Below, in pieces: positions 1 to 13,300 of a stretch of 64,000 nucleotides of DNA (position 1 is the stretch's first letter; each line of letters starts with the position of its first letter). The position numbers and the translations under genes are program-made. The notes under the pieces were generated by a model, which was not told the origin of the DNA, did not search any database, and was given only the letters and a program-made list of their open reading frames with translations. Origin of the DNA: Pyrocephalus nanus (lineage: Eukaryota; Chordata; Aves; Passeriformes; Tyrannidae); contig CM076268.1 of NCBI GenBank assembly GCA_038380795.1, positions 29,583,501-29,647,500 of the forward strand. Reading direction: 5' to 3'.

Positions 1-3000
1 CTGTCAGGTCCCTACTAAGACTACAACCAAGTCTCTAGGAATATTTGTTCAAAACCAATGTATTTTTGGTAGTTTTTTCCTTGTGTTCTTTTTTGGCAAC
101 TTATGCAGAGGTAGTGAAAGAAAACCCAGTTTATTTTAAGCTTTCCCTTTCTCTCCATGTTGCTGTTCTCTTTATTTATCACTAAGGACAAATGGGTAAA
201 ACTCCATAAGTTTTGGTTGTATAATTGGTTTTAATCATTTGCCAACAATTTTAATTTTTAATATCAACAATTTGGTTTTAAAATAGTATGCAGGGGAATA
301 AAAGGCTATTGAAAAGTAAATACTCTAATAAGTGAATATGCCTAATAATATATTGTTCATTATTCTGTATTGTAGAGGAAATGTGGCCTTAAGGGCGGGA
401 TGAAGAATAGGGGTGTCTTACCTGTCTGTGCTTACAAGCACATTCAGGTGACATGGGCCCTGACCAGGAAAACCTCATCCAGCTGGAAAGTAGCCCAAAA
501 AGAGGCTGTAGATATTGGACTTCCAAGGGGGTGTTTCAACAGCAGGGTAAAAACATCCTATGCTCAGTCTGCTTTTTTCCCAGCACTGTTTTGCCTGTCA
601 GAAGTTACAGCACATCTGGCCTCTTTATGGATAACTCAGCAGTTGGATATTGAGTTCCTCCTAACAGGAGATAGAGTGGAACCCACCCAGAAAAGCCCAG
701 ATATTAACCAGTCTATTGTCGTTTATTAAGCATGCTGAAATTCTTCCAGTTCTTCCTTGGCTGCTCTACCAGAGCAAAAATACTCCCTTTTAAACATTGT
801 AAGTTTGTTTCATGGGTATGTTTTTGTTTGCACTGTTTGTAGATTTTTTTTTTCCCCCTGACTCCTTAGTAAGAGATGATGCTTATTTTCACCGTCAGTC
901 CAAGAGTCCTTTTGTCATGGAATATGTAGACATTGGATAGTTTTGGTAATATTCTGGATACCATGTGGGTCCTGGCCTTCTCATTAGTGTTTGTCATCAT
1001 GCTGTGTGGACAGATGTGTTTTGCCTGTTTTTTGATTGTTAAATTTTCTGGGAACCTCTCAGTCTTGGAGTTTGCCTCCCTTTGCTCAGCCCCCTTTCCT
1101 GATCCCTCCAGTTGACTCTGACCAACCTGTGGTGAACATCCTCAAAACCTAAAGGTTGCTCTGTGTATGGGTTTAAGGAAGTTTTAATGTCTGATTTTCT
1201 TTCATTGTCTCTGAAAAACTTGGACGTATCTATGAAGCCACTGAAGACCCTGAAATACTGAGATTGCTGTAACAGTTTACTTCATGAAGTTTATAGTCAG
1301 AAATAAAGTGAAAAGAACAGGTAATCTTATTGGAAAGCCAATTATTAGTCTTAAATTCTACATTTTATGCAGACTTCTTGTTTGGGCCCTGTTACTTCTC
1401 TTACCAGACCTGTTCATTTTAGCTGAGCTGTCTCTCTGACTTAGTTCCTGAGCTGAAAACTGGAACTGAGACTGGCTTTGCAATTACAAGAAAAATGGAA
1501 AATCATTTTGTTTGGATTTCAGCAAATTCAATTTAAGGTCAGATTTTTATTTCTTTTTTCTTTAACAATATGTGCTCTATCTTTTTATTCCTAAAGGCAT
1601 ATTTTCAGCAATTTGGCTTAACTCTGTGGTCATGGGGGTGGAATTCTTTATCTTGGCTTGATATAAGGAAGCTTTCAGAGTATGTGTGGAATAGTGTCTG
1701 CCTTCGTGCACAGGAAAACATAATCTTTTTGTCAGGTGGTTTCTGGTTCGATGAAAGACCGTTTTGGTTCTATTTCTTTGTCTGATAACAGCTTGGTAAC
1801 TTTGAAGAAAGAGCTCTGGCTTTCAATACAAATAACTCTCCATTTAACTTACAAATTAATACTAAATAAAAATCAGTGTGGTTACGTAGCTGGCATGTTG
1901 CCATGGAAGTTTCAGAAGAAAATCAAACCTAATTAACATGAGGACAGTGTTGACGAGTGTTGTGAATTCTTGCTCAGTGGATAGCAAAGGTAAATTGAGT
2001 ACTTACCTTCAGGTATATTATTCTAGGGTTTCTTGCTAAAATTAAAATATCTCATTGTCTGTCCTGTTAAAGAGTATTTTGATGGAAGGAATGATTTTGT
2101 TTCATTATAGCTGAGACCTGGAAAGCAGAACATGCCTTTTTTTTTTTTCTCCTGTTTCAAAAATGTGGTCTTTCAGTGCAAACAGAGGAAGAAGTTTTGA
2201 CACTAATCAACATAACCAACAAATATTACATTGAGTTGCATAGCAAGAGTTGGGAAAATAAGATACAGAGCTGATGTATGAGATCAACAAAGTTATGATA
2301 ATACACTGATTAAGTCAAGTCTCTAAATGAGTCTTGGGTTCAGTTCCTGTAAAATATGATCTGTATTGTAATACATTTTTAAATGATAAAATAACATTTG
2401 AACTGAAAGTTCAAATTCATTTTCCATGTGAACTTGAAAGAAATTACAATTGGGCTTTTTTATGATTTGGTGATTAAGTAGACAAATGGTCTACTTCATG
2501 GGTACCATAACAGTTAACACCTGTTTCAACTGTTTTATATTTGTATTGGATGGAACCTCAGCAATCCAATATGTCTTGAAAAGCAAAAACCTAATATAAA
2601 ATATTTTATGGTATGGAAGAAATTATAATAAACAGAGTATAGCTTAAAATATAAAATGCTTATTTTGCACATTTACATAGGTTTCATCTGGATTTCTGAA
2701 ACCAATGTTACAATTTTGTGTAAAAGCAATCCCAGTATTTGTGCAGGTTGGTTAAGTAATTATTCAATACCATGAAATAAATGCTGTCTCTAAGAAAACA
2801 ATATTTCCTGAGTTGCAGAGGTTGGCAGAAATGAATCAATTTGCCAGTCAGAAGTCAAGTACACTGTGTTAATTAATACTTGGTTTGTGGTTTCTCTCAA
2901 ATCCACTTTGGGGACAGGGACCCCTCACTGGCAGAAGGGTGGAGTGGTCTCCTAAGGCAGGTAACCAGGCATGGCTTTCCAGGGCTCCTGTGGGAACCTT

Positions 3001-3155
3001 CTCAAAGCACTGAAGCCTTCCTATTTCTCATTAGGGACACTCTGAGCAGTTGTCCTTGTGCACATTTGTTTGAGTTCAGGGAGTACTTTCATTGACTTAA
3101 TAGTGTTTTTGCTGTAGAATGAGCTGTTAGAAAGTTAACTGCTCTTCTCCTGTGG

Positions 3156-3236
3156 TTTTTTTTTGGTTTTTTTTTTTTTTTTTGGTTTTTTTTTTTGTTT
3201 GTTTTTTTTTTTTTTGTTTTTGTTTTTGTTTTTTTT
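3156..3236. repeat. T-rich simple tract
   Basis: About 80 bases of T interrupted by single or paired G (TTTGG and TTTTTG units), in intron 1. Confidence 0.95.
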
Positions 3237-6200
3237 CCCTCATGTTTGTGGTCCCTGGTCCTGCAGGCAGATGAGCCTGTGGTTCTGCACAAGACTTAAC
3301 AAAAAGGATGATTTTGTCTGCTGCTTCTGAATTTGTGGTTGCCTGAAGAGCTTCAGCTGCCAGAGCTGCCAGCTATGGGACCCCAAAATCTCCTCCCCTC
3401 TGCCCTTCCTGCCTCAGTTAGACAGGGGGCTCTTCCAGTAAATGCTGTTTTTTCTGCCAGATATGAAGCCAGACCTGGTGGCTGCAAAGGAAGCTCTGCC
3501 ATCAAATGAAGGAGAGCAGCAAGAGCTTTGGCTTTTGGTTGATTACAGTGTTCCTATAAAACTAAAGTTTGTCTTCTGCAGGTAACTACTTGGACCTCTC
3601 TTTATAAACATTCTCACAGTGACTCAGGATAGTGGGGCTCTAGTGACCTGCATCTCTAGGAAGAAAGCTTGAAAAGTGCTTCTTAAAAGTTACTTGAAGT
3701 GGAATTTGGCAAACCATTAGATAATTGTGTTTGTTGGCATAATATTTCCTGGGTTAGGGTTAGTGATGGTAACTTAAGTACTGAGCATTAGTGTCACTAC
3801 TTAGTGTTGTTTGTTACTGGACTGGTATTTTGAAATCATTAATTTTGAGAATCGTTAATTTAATTTACAAAGTCAGAAAATGTGATTATTAAAATCTGAA
3901 AGCTTATTTCAAATTTGAGATGGGGCTGTGTTGTGCCTTCCATGGCAGCACAGGTACAACACTGCTGGTGCCCTCAGCCTCCTACAAAAGGCTTGTTCTC
4001 TTGGGTGTTTCACAACTTGGAAACTTAATGCTTTTTCAAGAAAGTTTGGTTTCATACTAGAATTTTAATTACTATTAGTAAGATTACTAAAATAATCTGC
4101 CAGAGTGCATCCATCAGAGGTAAATTTCTGGAGCTTCTCAATGTAGCGTTTCAAAGGTGAAGTTTATTTTCAGAGTCGGGGTTAATACTCTCAAGATTTG
4201 TTTAGAAAGAAGTTCATCTTGGGCTGTGATGACCTAGCAGGCTTTTTTTTCCTAAACACAAATTAAAGTTTGCTTTTATCTCAGTTTATCTGATTTGAGG
4301 TAAACCTCAATGGCTTACTAAATTGCAGCTGCTTGCAGTGAGCACCGTAAATGGTTTGGGCTCTTAATGACTTCTGCATAAATTTGGTAAGTCTGGAATG
4401 ATTCTCTTGCTCATTTCCCTGCAAAGATGCTGGCTTTGTCTTGTTGAACAAAATATATTTAGCCTCTCAATTATAAAGGAAATTGATAACTTTCCCCTAG
4501 TTTTTGGCTACTCTTACTGTTTTCAGAAGTGCTAGAACTGCCTTTGCCTATTTTGGAGAGGAAGAAAGGCTTCAAGACAAGTGTCACATTTCATGCACCT
4601 CTTGCAAGCTTCCTTAAAGATAGGTACTTGACTTGGGAATTAACGTAGGTGAAAATGTATGTAATTGTGGGCAGCATCACAATTCATAAACTGCTGTTGA
4701 AATTTAAATTTTCTTAACTGTAATTTATCCTCAGAAAAATAGGAAACTTTAGGAAATAAAATGGAAGAGTAAACGGATATAATTGGTGCAAAGAATTACA
4801 GCAAGAGGAAGAGTGGGGGCAAAAGGCAATAGCTGTGAAATAGCTAACCTAAAAGGAAACATAATATATTGCTTCACATTTCATCTTCAGATTTGAGACT
4901 TCTTTTCCTTTTATAGTGAAATATATCACTCTAAGTGTAACTCAATTTAAGACACAGCTCTGAGCACTGTATTTGTTCAGTGCACAGTGGAGATGGTAGT
5001 GACTAGATCACCTTTATACAGAAAAACAGCCAAATGAAAAATGGTCAGAGTGATACCTCCTCATGCATTAAATCGTGCTGCAGCTTGGACATGGAATGAC
5101 AAAATGCCATATTGCAGTCTGACTCTTATGTGAAGAGCTGCTTTGAGGTACAGACCTTCAACTTCCGTCTTTCCAAAAGCCCCAAACAGTCTTCCCTGCC
5201 TTTTCAGAGGTATCGTGTGACCTAACAAATGGATCATCATAAAGTATCTTATGTGTTGAAAGGTATCTTTATAGCATGATAAAACAACTAAACCCGTTGG
5301 TTACTAACTAAAGATGTTTCTAAAGTGCCATTTGCTCCAATTTCACTACTGTCTGTACTGTTATGGGTTTTTTTCCGTGAAACCAGTTTAGGATGTTTGC
5401 ATTCCCTCTTCTTACTTGGTCTCTGCTTGTTGGATTCTATCAGTTGTTCCATCAGTTGTTGTTGGGGCTGAGCTGTAAATCAGGTCACCAGGATGATTCA
5501 GATTAAAAATAAACGTGCAATAAAAAGCTTGGAATTCGCTTTGTCAGCATTCTACTTAAATGCCCTGCAGAGCATCACTGCTATTATCTAAGCCATCTCT
5601 TGTTTGTATTCAGTTTAGAAATCAGGCATTTTCAGCTGGAACAAAAAAATCTGTCTATTCCCAAAACTGCAACTTCAGCTTCACATCTGTCATGTTCTCA
5701 TCTCCAGTTGATCTCCTGTACCCTCTGATTAAAAGCATCTTGGTCCCTTGTTTCACTTGAAGTAGTGTGGTGGTACTCCTCACTTCCCAAAACCTTTTCA
5801 TGGCTATTCCAGAATTAATGCAAAACTTGTAAAGCAATATGTAAAGCCACTGTGAAGTGGCTGCTTCAAGAAAGTTGTGGGTTGGGTTTGTTTTTTTTTT
5901 CCTGCTAGTATTGGTAGCTTGTAAATCTGAAAAACTGAAATCTTCCCTGATTGTTTTCTCTGCTTCTGGGAACTCTTGTTCTAGTGAAACATACACTAGT
6001 TTTCTCATACAGGCACTTCAGGGTTTTGAGGAGAAGAGGGCATTATTTTCTCAGACTTGTGGAGTTGAGGAGTCTCAGGAATTGCTCTGAACAGGCTTCA
6101 TTTGCTGCCTCTGCTCTGGCTCCACTTGAGTTAAATAACATGAACTTCTGAACTGTACTAGATAAAACTTCCTAGTGTGCACTTCCTCCATGGTATTTAA

Positions 6201-7134
6201 GTGTTGTTATTGATATTTTGAGAAGCCTATTTCAAATGGAGTGGCACTGCTTCCTCTGGGCTATGAGAAGTCATCTCATGCCTCTAGCCTGTCTGCTCGC
6301 TTGCATTTGTTATTAAATTGTGTTAGCTGAGTTAACATTAGCTTAAGAGTTTGGAGTTGCTTGTGTAATTGGAAGAGTGCAGAGAACTAAGGAGTGGAAA
6401 CTTAGTTTTGAAGTCAGTGGTGGGGTGAGCTAGGGGTTTGGTTTGTACATGAGAAATACAGCAAAATCGTGATAAGCTCCTCCAGTAGCCCAGTACTCTG
6501 TTTGGAGGCATCCTTTTCTCCAGGGAGAAGGAAATTGTCCTCTTCACAATCAGTTGGAGCTGCTGTGTTTTGAATTGGTTGGTAGGTCTCAGGTTGGAAC
6601 ACAGATAAACTACAACATAAGATGTATGCAAACAGTTGTATTGTTTTAAGTGCTGTCATGTACAATAAATTTGCAGTTATAGGTTTAAATACATCTGAAA
6701 GATGATCCAGGCCCTAACCCAGGTCTTGCTCCTGAAATCACTGAATGTTGCAATAGCTTCCTGTGAGCTTCCAAGCTGTGTTGTACAACGATGTTGTGTC
6801 CTGCTGTTGAGTGTGAGCACAGTATTGAGCAGCACTAACAAGTGTTTAGATTTTTTTGGCACTTTCTCAGTCTCGATAAACCAAATGGCAGTAGCTCTAT
6901 ACTTCAGTATAAAAAATAGCACAGTAGAGGATCTGGTTTTTTTTAATGTGATTTTTTTTTTTTTGGTCTTGTTGGAGTTCTAGTTTTTGACCTTGATATA
7001 GTAAGTCTTGTGCCCTCCCAGCTGTCTTTTGATCCTACTGTTGGAATTGCATGGCTAAGTATGTACTGTGACTGACTTGTTGTACTTACACCATTTTCTA
7101 ACTAAAATATGCATCAGTGTGTTAGAGCTCTAGT

Positions 7135-7148
7135 ATGCAAATGCAAAT
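7135..7148 (+). promoter_or_regulatory. Two overlapping POU octamer motifs
   Basis: ATGCAAAT at 7135-7142 and again at 7141-7148, overlapping by two bases, about 190 bp upstream of exon 2. The octamer is the established binding word of POU-family factors. Function here is inferred from the motif only. Confidence 0.3.
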
Positions 7149-7333
7149 GTCTGTTTGGACTCAGCAAGTGACTTGCAAAAGGTTGATCTGGTTATTAGCC
7201 AGTTGTTGACAAATGTTTATTGCATGGGAAAAAAAATTACCCAGAGTACATGTACTCATGGAGAATTTCTATATGTAAGCCTGTAAACTTTCTCCTATTT
7301 ATTTAGTGACCAGATCTTGCTTTTGTTTTACAG

Positions 7334-7380
7334 CTGCTGCAGAGGGCAAAGGGAAAAGTGGGGAAGACTTTTTTCAGAAG
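7334..7380 (+). CDS. BICC1: BICC1 exon 2: KH1 GXXG loop
   Basis: A 47-nt exon between CAG (to 7333) and GTAAGG (from 7381). The first two bases complete an Ala codon begun in exon 1, and fifteen full codons follow, reading AAEGKGKSGEDFFQK. The G-K-S-G is the GXXG nucleic-acid-binding loop of KH1. The segment aligns residue for residue with vertebrate BICC1 apart from a conservative K/R change in that loop as I recall the human protein. The exon is very short and isolated, with at least 7.3 kb of intron before it and 14.3 kb after it, so it is easy to miss by gene prediction. Its entry phase requires one base from exon 1. Confidence 0.93.
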
Positions 7381-10300
7381 GTAAGGTATTTTAGTTCTAT
7401 GACAGCAGCTGACTAGAGGAGAAATTATATTCATTGCTCATTCATGAGATCAACTAATTAGACTTCATGTGCAGTTTCTACTGCATTGATCACATTTTAA
7501 AAAATGTTTGTCACTTAAAGTGTCTATTAGCCACCAGCCATGCATGGGATATGATGAGAAATAGGTTCTTTGGTGTATGCTACTGTCATCCATGCACAAC
7601 AACCTCTTAATAACTTAACAGTTTTAACAGTTCTTTAACTGCCAGTGTCAAAATATGCATCGTCAAATTTTGTTCTGCTTAATAGCAGGGTAGGCTAATC
7701 CAGAAGATGTTGTGAGGTGGTCTTAAGGGTTTTCTCTCTGTGGATAAATGCTGCATCCTGTTATTGAAAAACTGACTTGCAACCTCTTGTGATACTGTTG
7801 AAAGTGTAAATATTTAGTTGAGAAATGCAAAGGCCTTTAAAGAAAGAAATGCCCAATCCACAAAGTCATTCAGTGAAGTTTGTGGTTAGACAAGAGACAC
7901 GGAAGAACTGGAAAAAAAAAAAAGTCCTGCAGCAACTAAACTACAAAGAGAAACATGGTCAAGAATAATGACTTGGAAATAACTTCTACAAAGCAGCATG
8001 GTATTGGTTTGTTGCTGTTTGGTTTTGTGTTTTTTTTCAAGAATAATGTGCAAAATATTATTACCAAATTGTTTGTGAAGATCTGCATACTGTTAAAAAC
8101 AATGAGCTGTTTTATCTCGATGCTTTATACTGAAATGTCTTGACACTCCTTTTTGACTTGTAGTCCCTTAAAGTATTTTGTTGTACTTTTCATGTTTTCC
8201 TTATATTTATAAGTGGTACTTCCAAAAGGTCTCTTTAGATTGGAGAGAATACTTGATCCTTCACATGGTTGTCAGATGTTTTGATGAAGGCTGCTGGGGA
8301 GGAGTATGTATGCTGCCAAAAAGTTTGGTTTAGGAAGAATTTTGTAGGAGTCTTCAGATTTATGTTGCTCTTGACTGACCATGATATTTTTCCAAATGTG
8401 GTGCTTGTGCTCAACTGTCTAATATTAGTGTGCACAGAGGGAAATGTGTCAATAACTCTTCCTTAGGATTTTACTAAAATGCATGGTTTCTTGCTGAAAC
8501 AAAGCCGAGCCATAGTTGCAGCATGTGCTTCCTTCTGCACATTATTCGTTTAACCACAGTGTTTTCTCTCACTTGTGTAAATCTGATCTCTGCTCTTGAA
8601 GCTGTGGATAAAGTATTTCCTCTGTGTGGGATTGAGTGACTTTCATATTTTACATGTGTATGTGGATGCCTTGTTATTTACTGCAGTTATGATGTACCTT
8701 AGTTATGTAGTTATTAGTGTAATAGCAAAAAACACTGTTTTGAATTCAACAGGCAAGCAAAATGTGCTGAACTTGAAGTATTTGAATAATAGAGTGCACT
8801 ACTTATATTGATAATACAGTGACTGTCTTGGCATTAATATCTCATTATATTTATGCACAGATATTATATGGGCACAGTGTGGGTGCTGCAGTGGGTTCAA
8901 GCTGCTTCATTTTGACATCAACTCAATAGTGCAGATTCCTAAAGTTTCTAAGTACATATACACAATAGTAGAGCTAGTAAAACCAGATGGAAACTATCTT
9001 CTTTGAGCTTTCTTTTGTTGGAAGAAATCTTTGGACAGTTGCTCATAGCTTACTCACTGTCTCTGTCTGTGCAATTTCCTTTAATCAGACCTAACCTTTT
9101 TCCTTTTTTTATGTGAAATGAATAAGGCAGAGTATCTGGAGGTAAAAGGAAGAACATTTTCACATGTTTCAGGTTGTGTAGTGAGGAAGAAAGTGATTTG
9201 TAGCATTAAAAACACGTTGCAAACTAAGGCAGCAAGATACTTTCAGGAACTTGACATGAATTTGAAGCTATAGCACATGCATTTTTTTTTTTTAAGCAGT
9301 TTTGGAAACGAGACTCCAGGACATTATTGGCAGGCTTTTGAGTGGAGCAGGGAGAGGGGGAAGTGCAGCATTCGGGAGACACATCGAGAACTTGGGAGTG
9401 TAATTTGCATGAATAATGCAAATAAAATTATTATATAGTATTTTCTGATGAACTAACCTCAGTGCACTGGAGTTAACTCTTGGGTGGAAGTGGTGTGAGA
9501 GGTGAAACAAGTTTTCATATGAATGTTGAAATGACAAGTAACGAGGCAAAGGTTTGAGAAGGTGTCAAGACATGCAGACCAAGAGGGAGGAGAGAGGAGT
9601 CTGGTACTGCAGTGAGTGCTGGCAGATGGCTCTGGAAGGGGCTGCTGATCTGATCTGTGATGCTCAGTGGAGAACAGTGCTCAGCTCCTGATTAGCTTGT
9701 CCTTGGGAGGAACAGAAGCTGCTCACATGCTCTCTCAAGTCAGGGACTCAGCCTGGATTGTTGACCTATGCAGAGTATGCCCTGATGAATCTCTCAGACT
9801 TTTAAAGGAAGTTAATACAAGGGTTTGGTGCTAAGTAGTCTTTTCCTTGGTCTTTAAACATGAGAAAGGCATATTACTTTGGATTTTCGTAATCAAGCAG
9901 ACTATGGGTGGATGTGAACTGCTTCCATCAACTTTTAACTTCCAGAGTTTAATAATAACAATTTAGATGCCAAAATGCATTATTTCACTGAGTATTTTAA
10001 CAGAAACAAGCACATCTAATGCAGTTTTTGGTGGAGTTACAGAATAATCCCCAGTTTTTAGCTTCAAGGGCCAAAATTCAGCTAATATTTCTGCCCTGTC
10101 GTGGCAGGGAAGATCAAGTGATGAAGTACCCCTTCCTCTGCTCCTGAATTGAAGTCAAAAGTAGATAAATGTCTTTTGGTAGTGTCATTTTAAAAAATTT
10201 GAGAACTTTATTACACTTGAATATTTCTAAGTTTTAGGGTTTCCCTTGCTTGAAACAATACTAACGTCATCTAATCCAGATTTTGTAGAAACCACTGGAG

Positions 10301-13300
10301 AGCTGCTAATAATTTAGCAAGAAATAAGTAAATAATGGGATAGTTTTCTCTCTAGAGCTCTTGGACCTGCAGTTCAGTGACAGGTAATCTTAAATAAATA
10401 TAGATTGGTTTGCTGTTGTGTTACATACTATTTATGTAAAAAATCCTTGTGGACCTTGTTCTCTAAATTGTTGTTCTAATTTATTCTGTGAGAGGAATAC
10501 ATAAGTTATTACTTGTTCTTGATCTAAAGCCCATTTTCAGCTGATGGTGGATTTTTTCCATCAAGTCCCATAACATCTGGTTCACGCCTCATAGGCAAGC
10601 AGTGCTTTTTCCCAGACAAAGCCAGGACATGGTTCCAAGGAACATATAATTTATATAGCACTGTAGATACGCATGGCACTCTTATATAAAATGTAAGAAG
10701 GTGGTGAGCCTCTGCCCTGAAGAGTTCGTAATCCAAAACAGATGAGGGTCGGCCGTGTGGACAGAGGGGAATTTAATGCATCATTTCGGTTTGCTTTCAG
10801 CTCTTACATCATCAAGGTTTGGTTTTTCTTTTTCTTTTTTTTTCCCCTAAACACTTGGCAATCTTAGTGCTGATGGTAAACCTTCATTCTGAAATTTCTC
10901 AGGACAAGAGTGCACCTCGAGCTTTATCCAGGGACTGTCAGCAGTGGGGTGGGCAATAGGTGAAGGTTGTGGGTTCAGTAGGGTTTGGGTGGAGTCCTTG
11001 GGCTGATGTGGGACTTCATGTGCAGAAAGGGGTGACTGGAAATGATGCACACCTGGTGCTCTGCCCAAGTGCTTGACTCTGGGTCAGAGTTAAGCTCTGC
11101 AGCTCAGCATAATTCGGTGTGTACGTGTTAGTCATGGGCTTCTGGAGTATTCCTGGAGGGGCTCCTCAGCTCTTGCTTTCCTGGCTTTCAGGAGTTCATT
11201 TGCAGAGCTTGATTTTTTTGGGAAGCTCAATATACTACCAGCCAGCTGTAAGCTGTGGGGTTTACCATTTGAGGGTTTGAGATTATTTTACCTTTTATGT
11301 ATTGAGTTTGGATTTTTGTTGTTTTTGTTTCTAATCAAATAGAAATGGTGTTTTTATGCATTTACCCAGTTGCAGATAGATGGGGGGTTTAAGAGATCTC
11401 TGGATTTAGGCAAAAGGTGCATTTAAATGCTTGTGCTTCTCTTGACTGCAAACTGTTATTCCCTGAAGGGGGTATAAACATGCATGGAAATACGAAGTTG
11501 CAATTGGATAAATGTTTCATGTGTGTGCCAGAATGTCTTCTGTTAAATACTGGGAGCTCAGGAGTGCAAAGAAAGATTAGAAAGTTTTTCTTTGGGTTTG
11601 TTTTTGTCCACTTTTCCCCTTCCTGTCCTTAGTTGTAACATGTTTAAACTGTAGCTTCTAATTTTATTAAATAACTAGCACCTTAAGAGACACTGAGGCC
11701 ATTTTGGAAGCACTGTGTGCTGAAACCATCCTTTAAAACAGGCTGGCCTTTCAGTTCAGGTATTTGGAAACAGTATTAGTAAGAGATTAAAAAAAAAACC
11801 AACCAACCAAACAAAGATAAAACCACCCTGCAATTATTTGAAGATGTGAAAAATAGGTATATCTAACTGCATCTTTAAGCATGTTCCTGTCAAGTTTTTC
11901 TGTATGCATTAGCTACCAATGAGTGTGCATTACCTTTTATTTGTTTAGGAGGCTCTGGCAGCTGCCTCGAACCCTGTTTGCTTATCTGAGACTGAAGAAA
12001 ACCTTGGTTAGAAACATTTTGTGTTTTCTCTTGTATCTTTGAAAAATATCTGTTGTGTTGATCTGGGGCAAACCTAACTTTTTTAGAATTCTTATATATG
12101 AATATATTGGTACACTGTTGATATATATGTGAATATTTCTGCAAGTATAGCTAGTATATTCTGATACAAATAAATTTAGCTGAAAAAAGTTACTTTTCTG
12201 TTTGCATAAGGTCCAGCTGAAAGTTGTCTATCAGTCTTCCTCTTTAGCCTCTGAACATGAAATGTATCTAGAGCTTCAAATGTGGGTGGCTTAGGGCATT
12301 TTCAGGCATTAAAGATATTAATCATTGACCTGAGACTAAGATGTCTCAAGCTAATTATTATCCATGTTCACCAGCGAGTTCTGAAGGGTTTTCCATGTGT
12401 CTTCATCCATGACTTTTCTCAAGCTGCCTATTTATAGCTACAGTTTCCCTGAGGCCATAATCCCAATTTTGATGTCAACCACTCTGCTATCGGTTTCTTC
12501 CCGTGTTATTTATCTTGCTGGTGAGACATGGTGAGTCTGTGGTGATTTTATACATTATTATCATTGTGGGTCTTGTCTCTATTTCAACCACAAGACCGGT
12601 TTTGAACTGAGGAACTCATTCCCCTTTTCCTGGGTAGAAATCAGTCTGTGCATTAGCATTAAAATAACCTCCTGATGTAGAGCTTGGCTCATAGCGTGTG
12701 ACAAGGATATATTAAGGCCATACATTTCCAGAATTGGCTGGAAACACCCGGCTTTGCTGGGCTGGGCTGGGAACACTGGCATGCACTTCTAATTTATAGG
12801 GAGCTTCCTCTCATTTAGCTTCCTGGGAAGAGGAAATGACTGCTGGGAGAGAGGGTGGCTTGGATTAGAGGGCTGAAAGAATGTCAGTGGCAGTCAGCAT
12901 TTGTAGGAAGTTTTGGGATTGAGAAGTTTGTCTCCCCTTTGGCAAAACCACACCCAGTGGAAAGGAGACTGTTTAGGTTGGATCAGTTTCTCTACAAAGG
13001 TAAATCTAGAATGCTTACTTAACTTTTTGCTTGGTTCAGGCAGAGCTAAGTGGTGGGAAGGCTTCACCTTTGTGGGAAGCTGCATTCATCATGTCTTTGG
13101 TGTAGGGACTGTTCTGTCAAGGTAAGGGAGCAGTTACGAGGGTTTCTTGTTTCGTTTAATTTTTTGTTTCTTCTGTGTTGCTGCTGATACAATGGGCACC
13201 ATCTTGAGAGTTGACCTGTAATATCAAAATGTTCTCTGGTGGGCCTGGTCCTTGCAGTGCCCAGTGCAGTTAAAAGTCTTAAACAAACAACTGTCCTTGA

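Larger units (their letters stand above)
1..7333 (+). other. BICC1 intron 1, 3' part
   Basis: No coding exon was recognised. The residues expected just before exon 2 (the start of KH1) do not appear here, so exon 1 lies upstream of the window. The interval is AT-rich unique-looking sequence with one T-rich tract at 3156-3236. Short open frames scattered through it lack family resemblance and have no splice context. Two overlapping POU octamers lie at 7135-7148, about 190 bp before exon 2. The intron ends in a T-rich pyrimidine tract and CAG at 7331-7333. Confidence 0.85.

Noticed and set aside
3751..3763. Telomere-like GGGTTAGGGTTAG
   Set aside because: Only two repeat units, which is expected by chance.
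5655..6008. 117-residue minus-strand open frame
   Set aside because: No family resemblance, and it overlaps plus-strand open frames of similar length. The length is compatible with chance in 64 kb.
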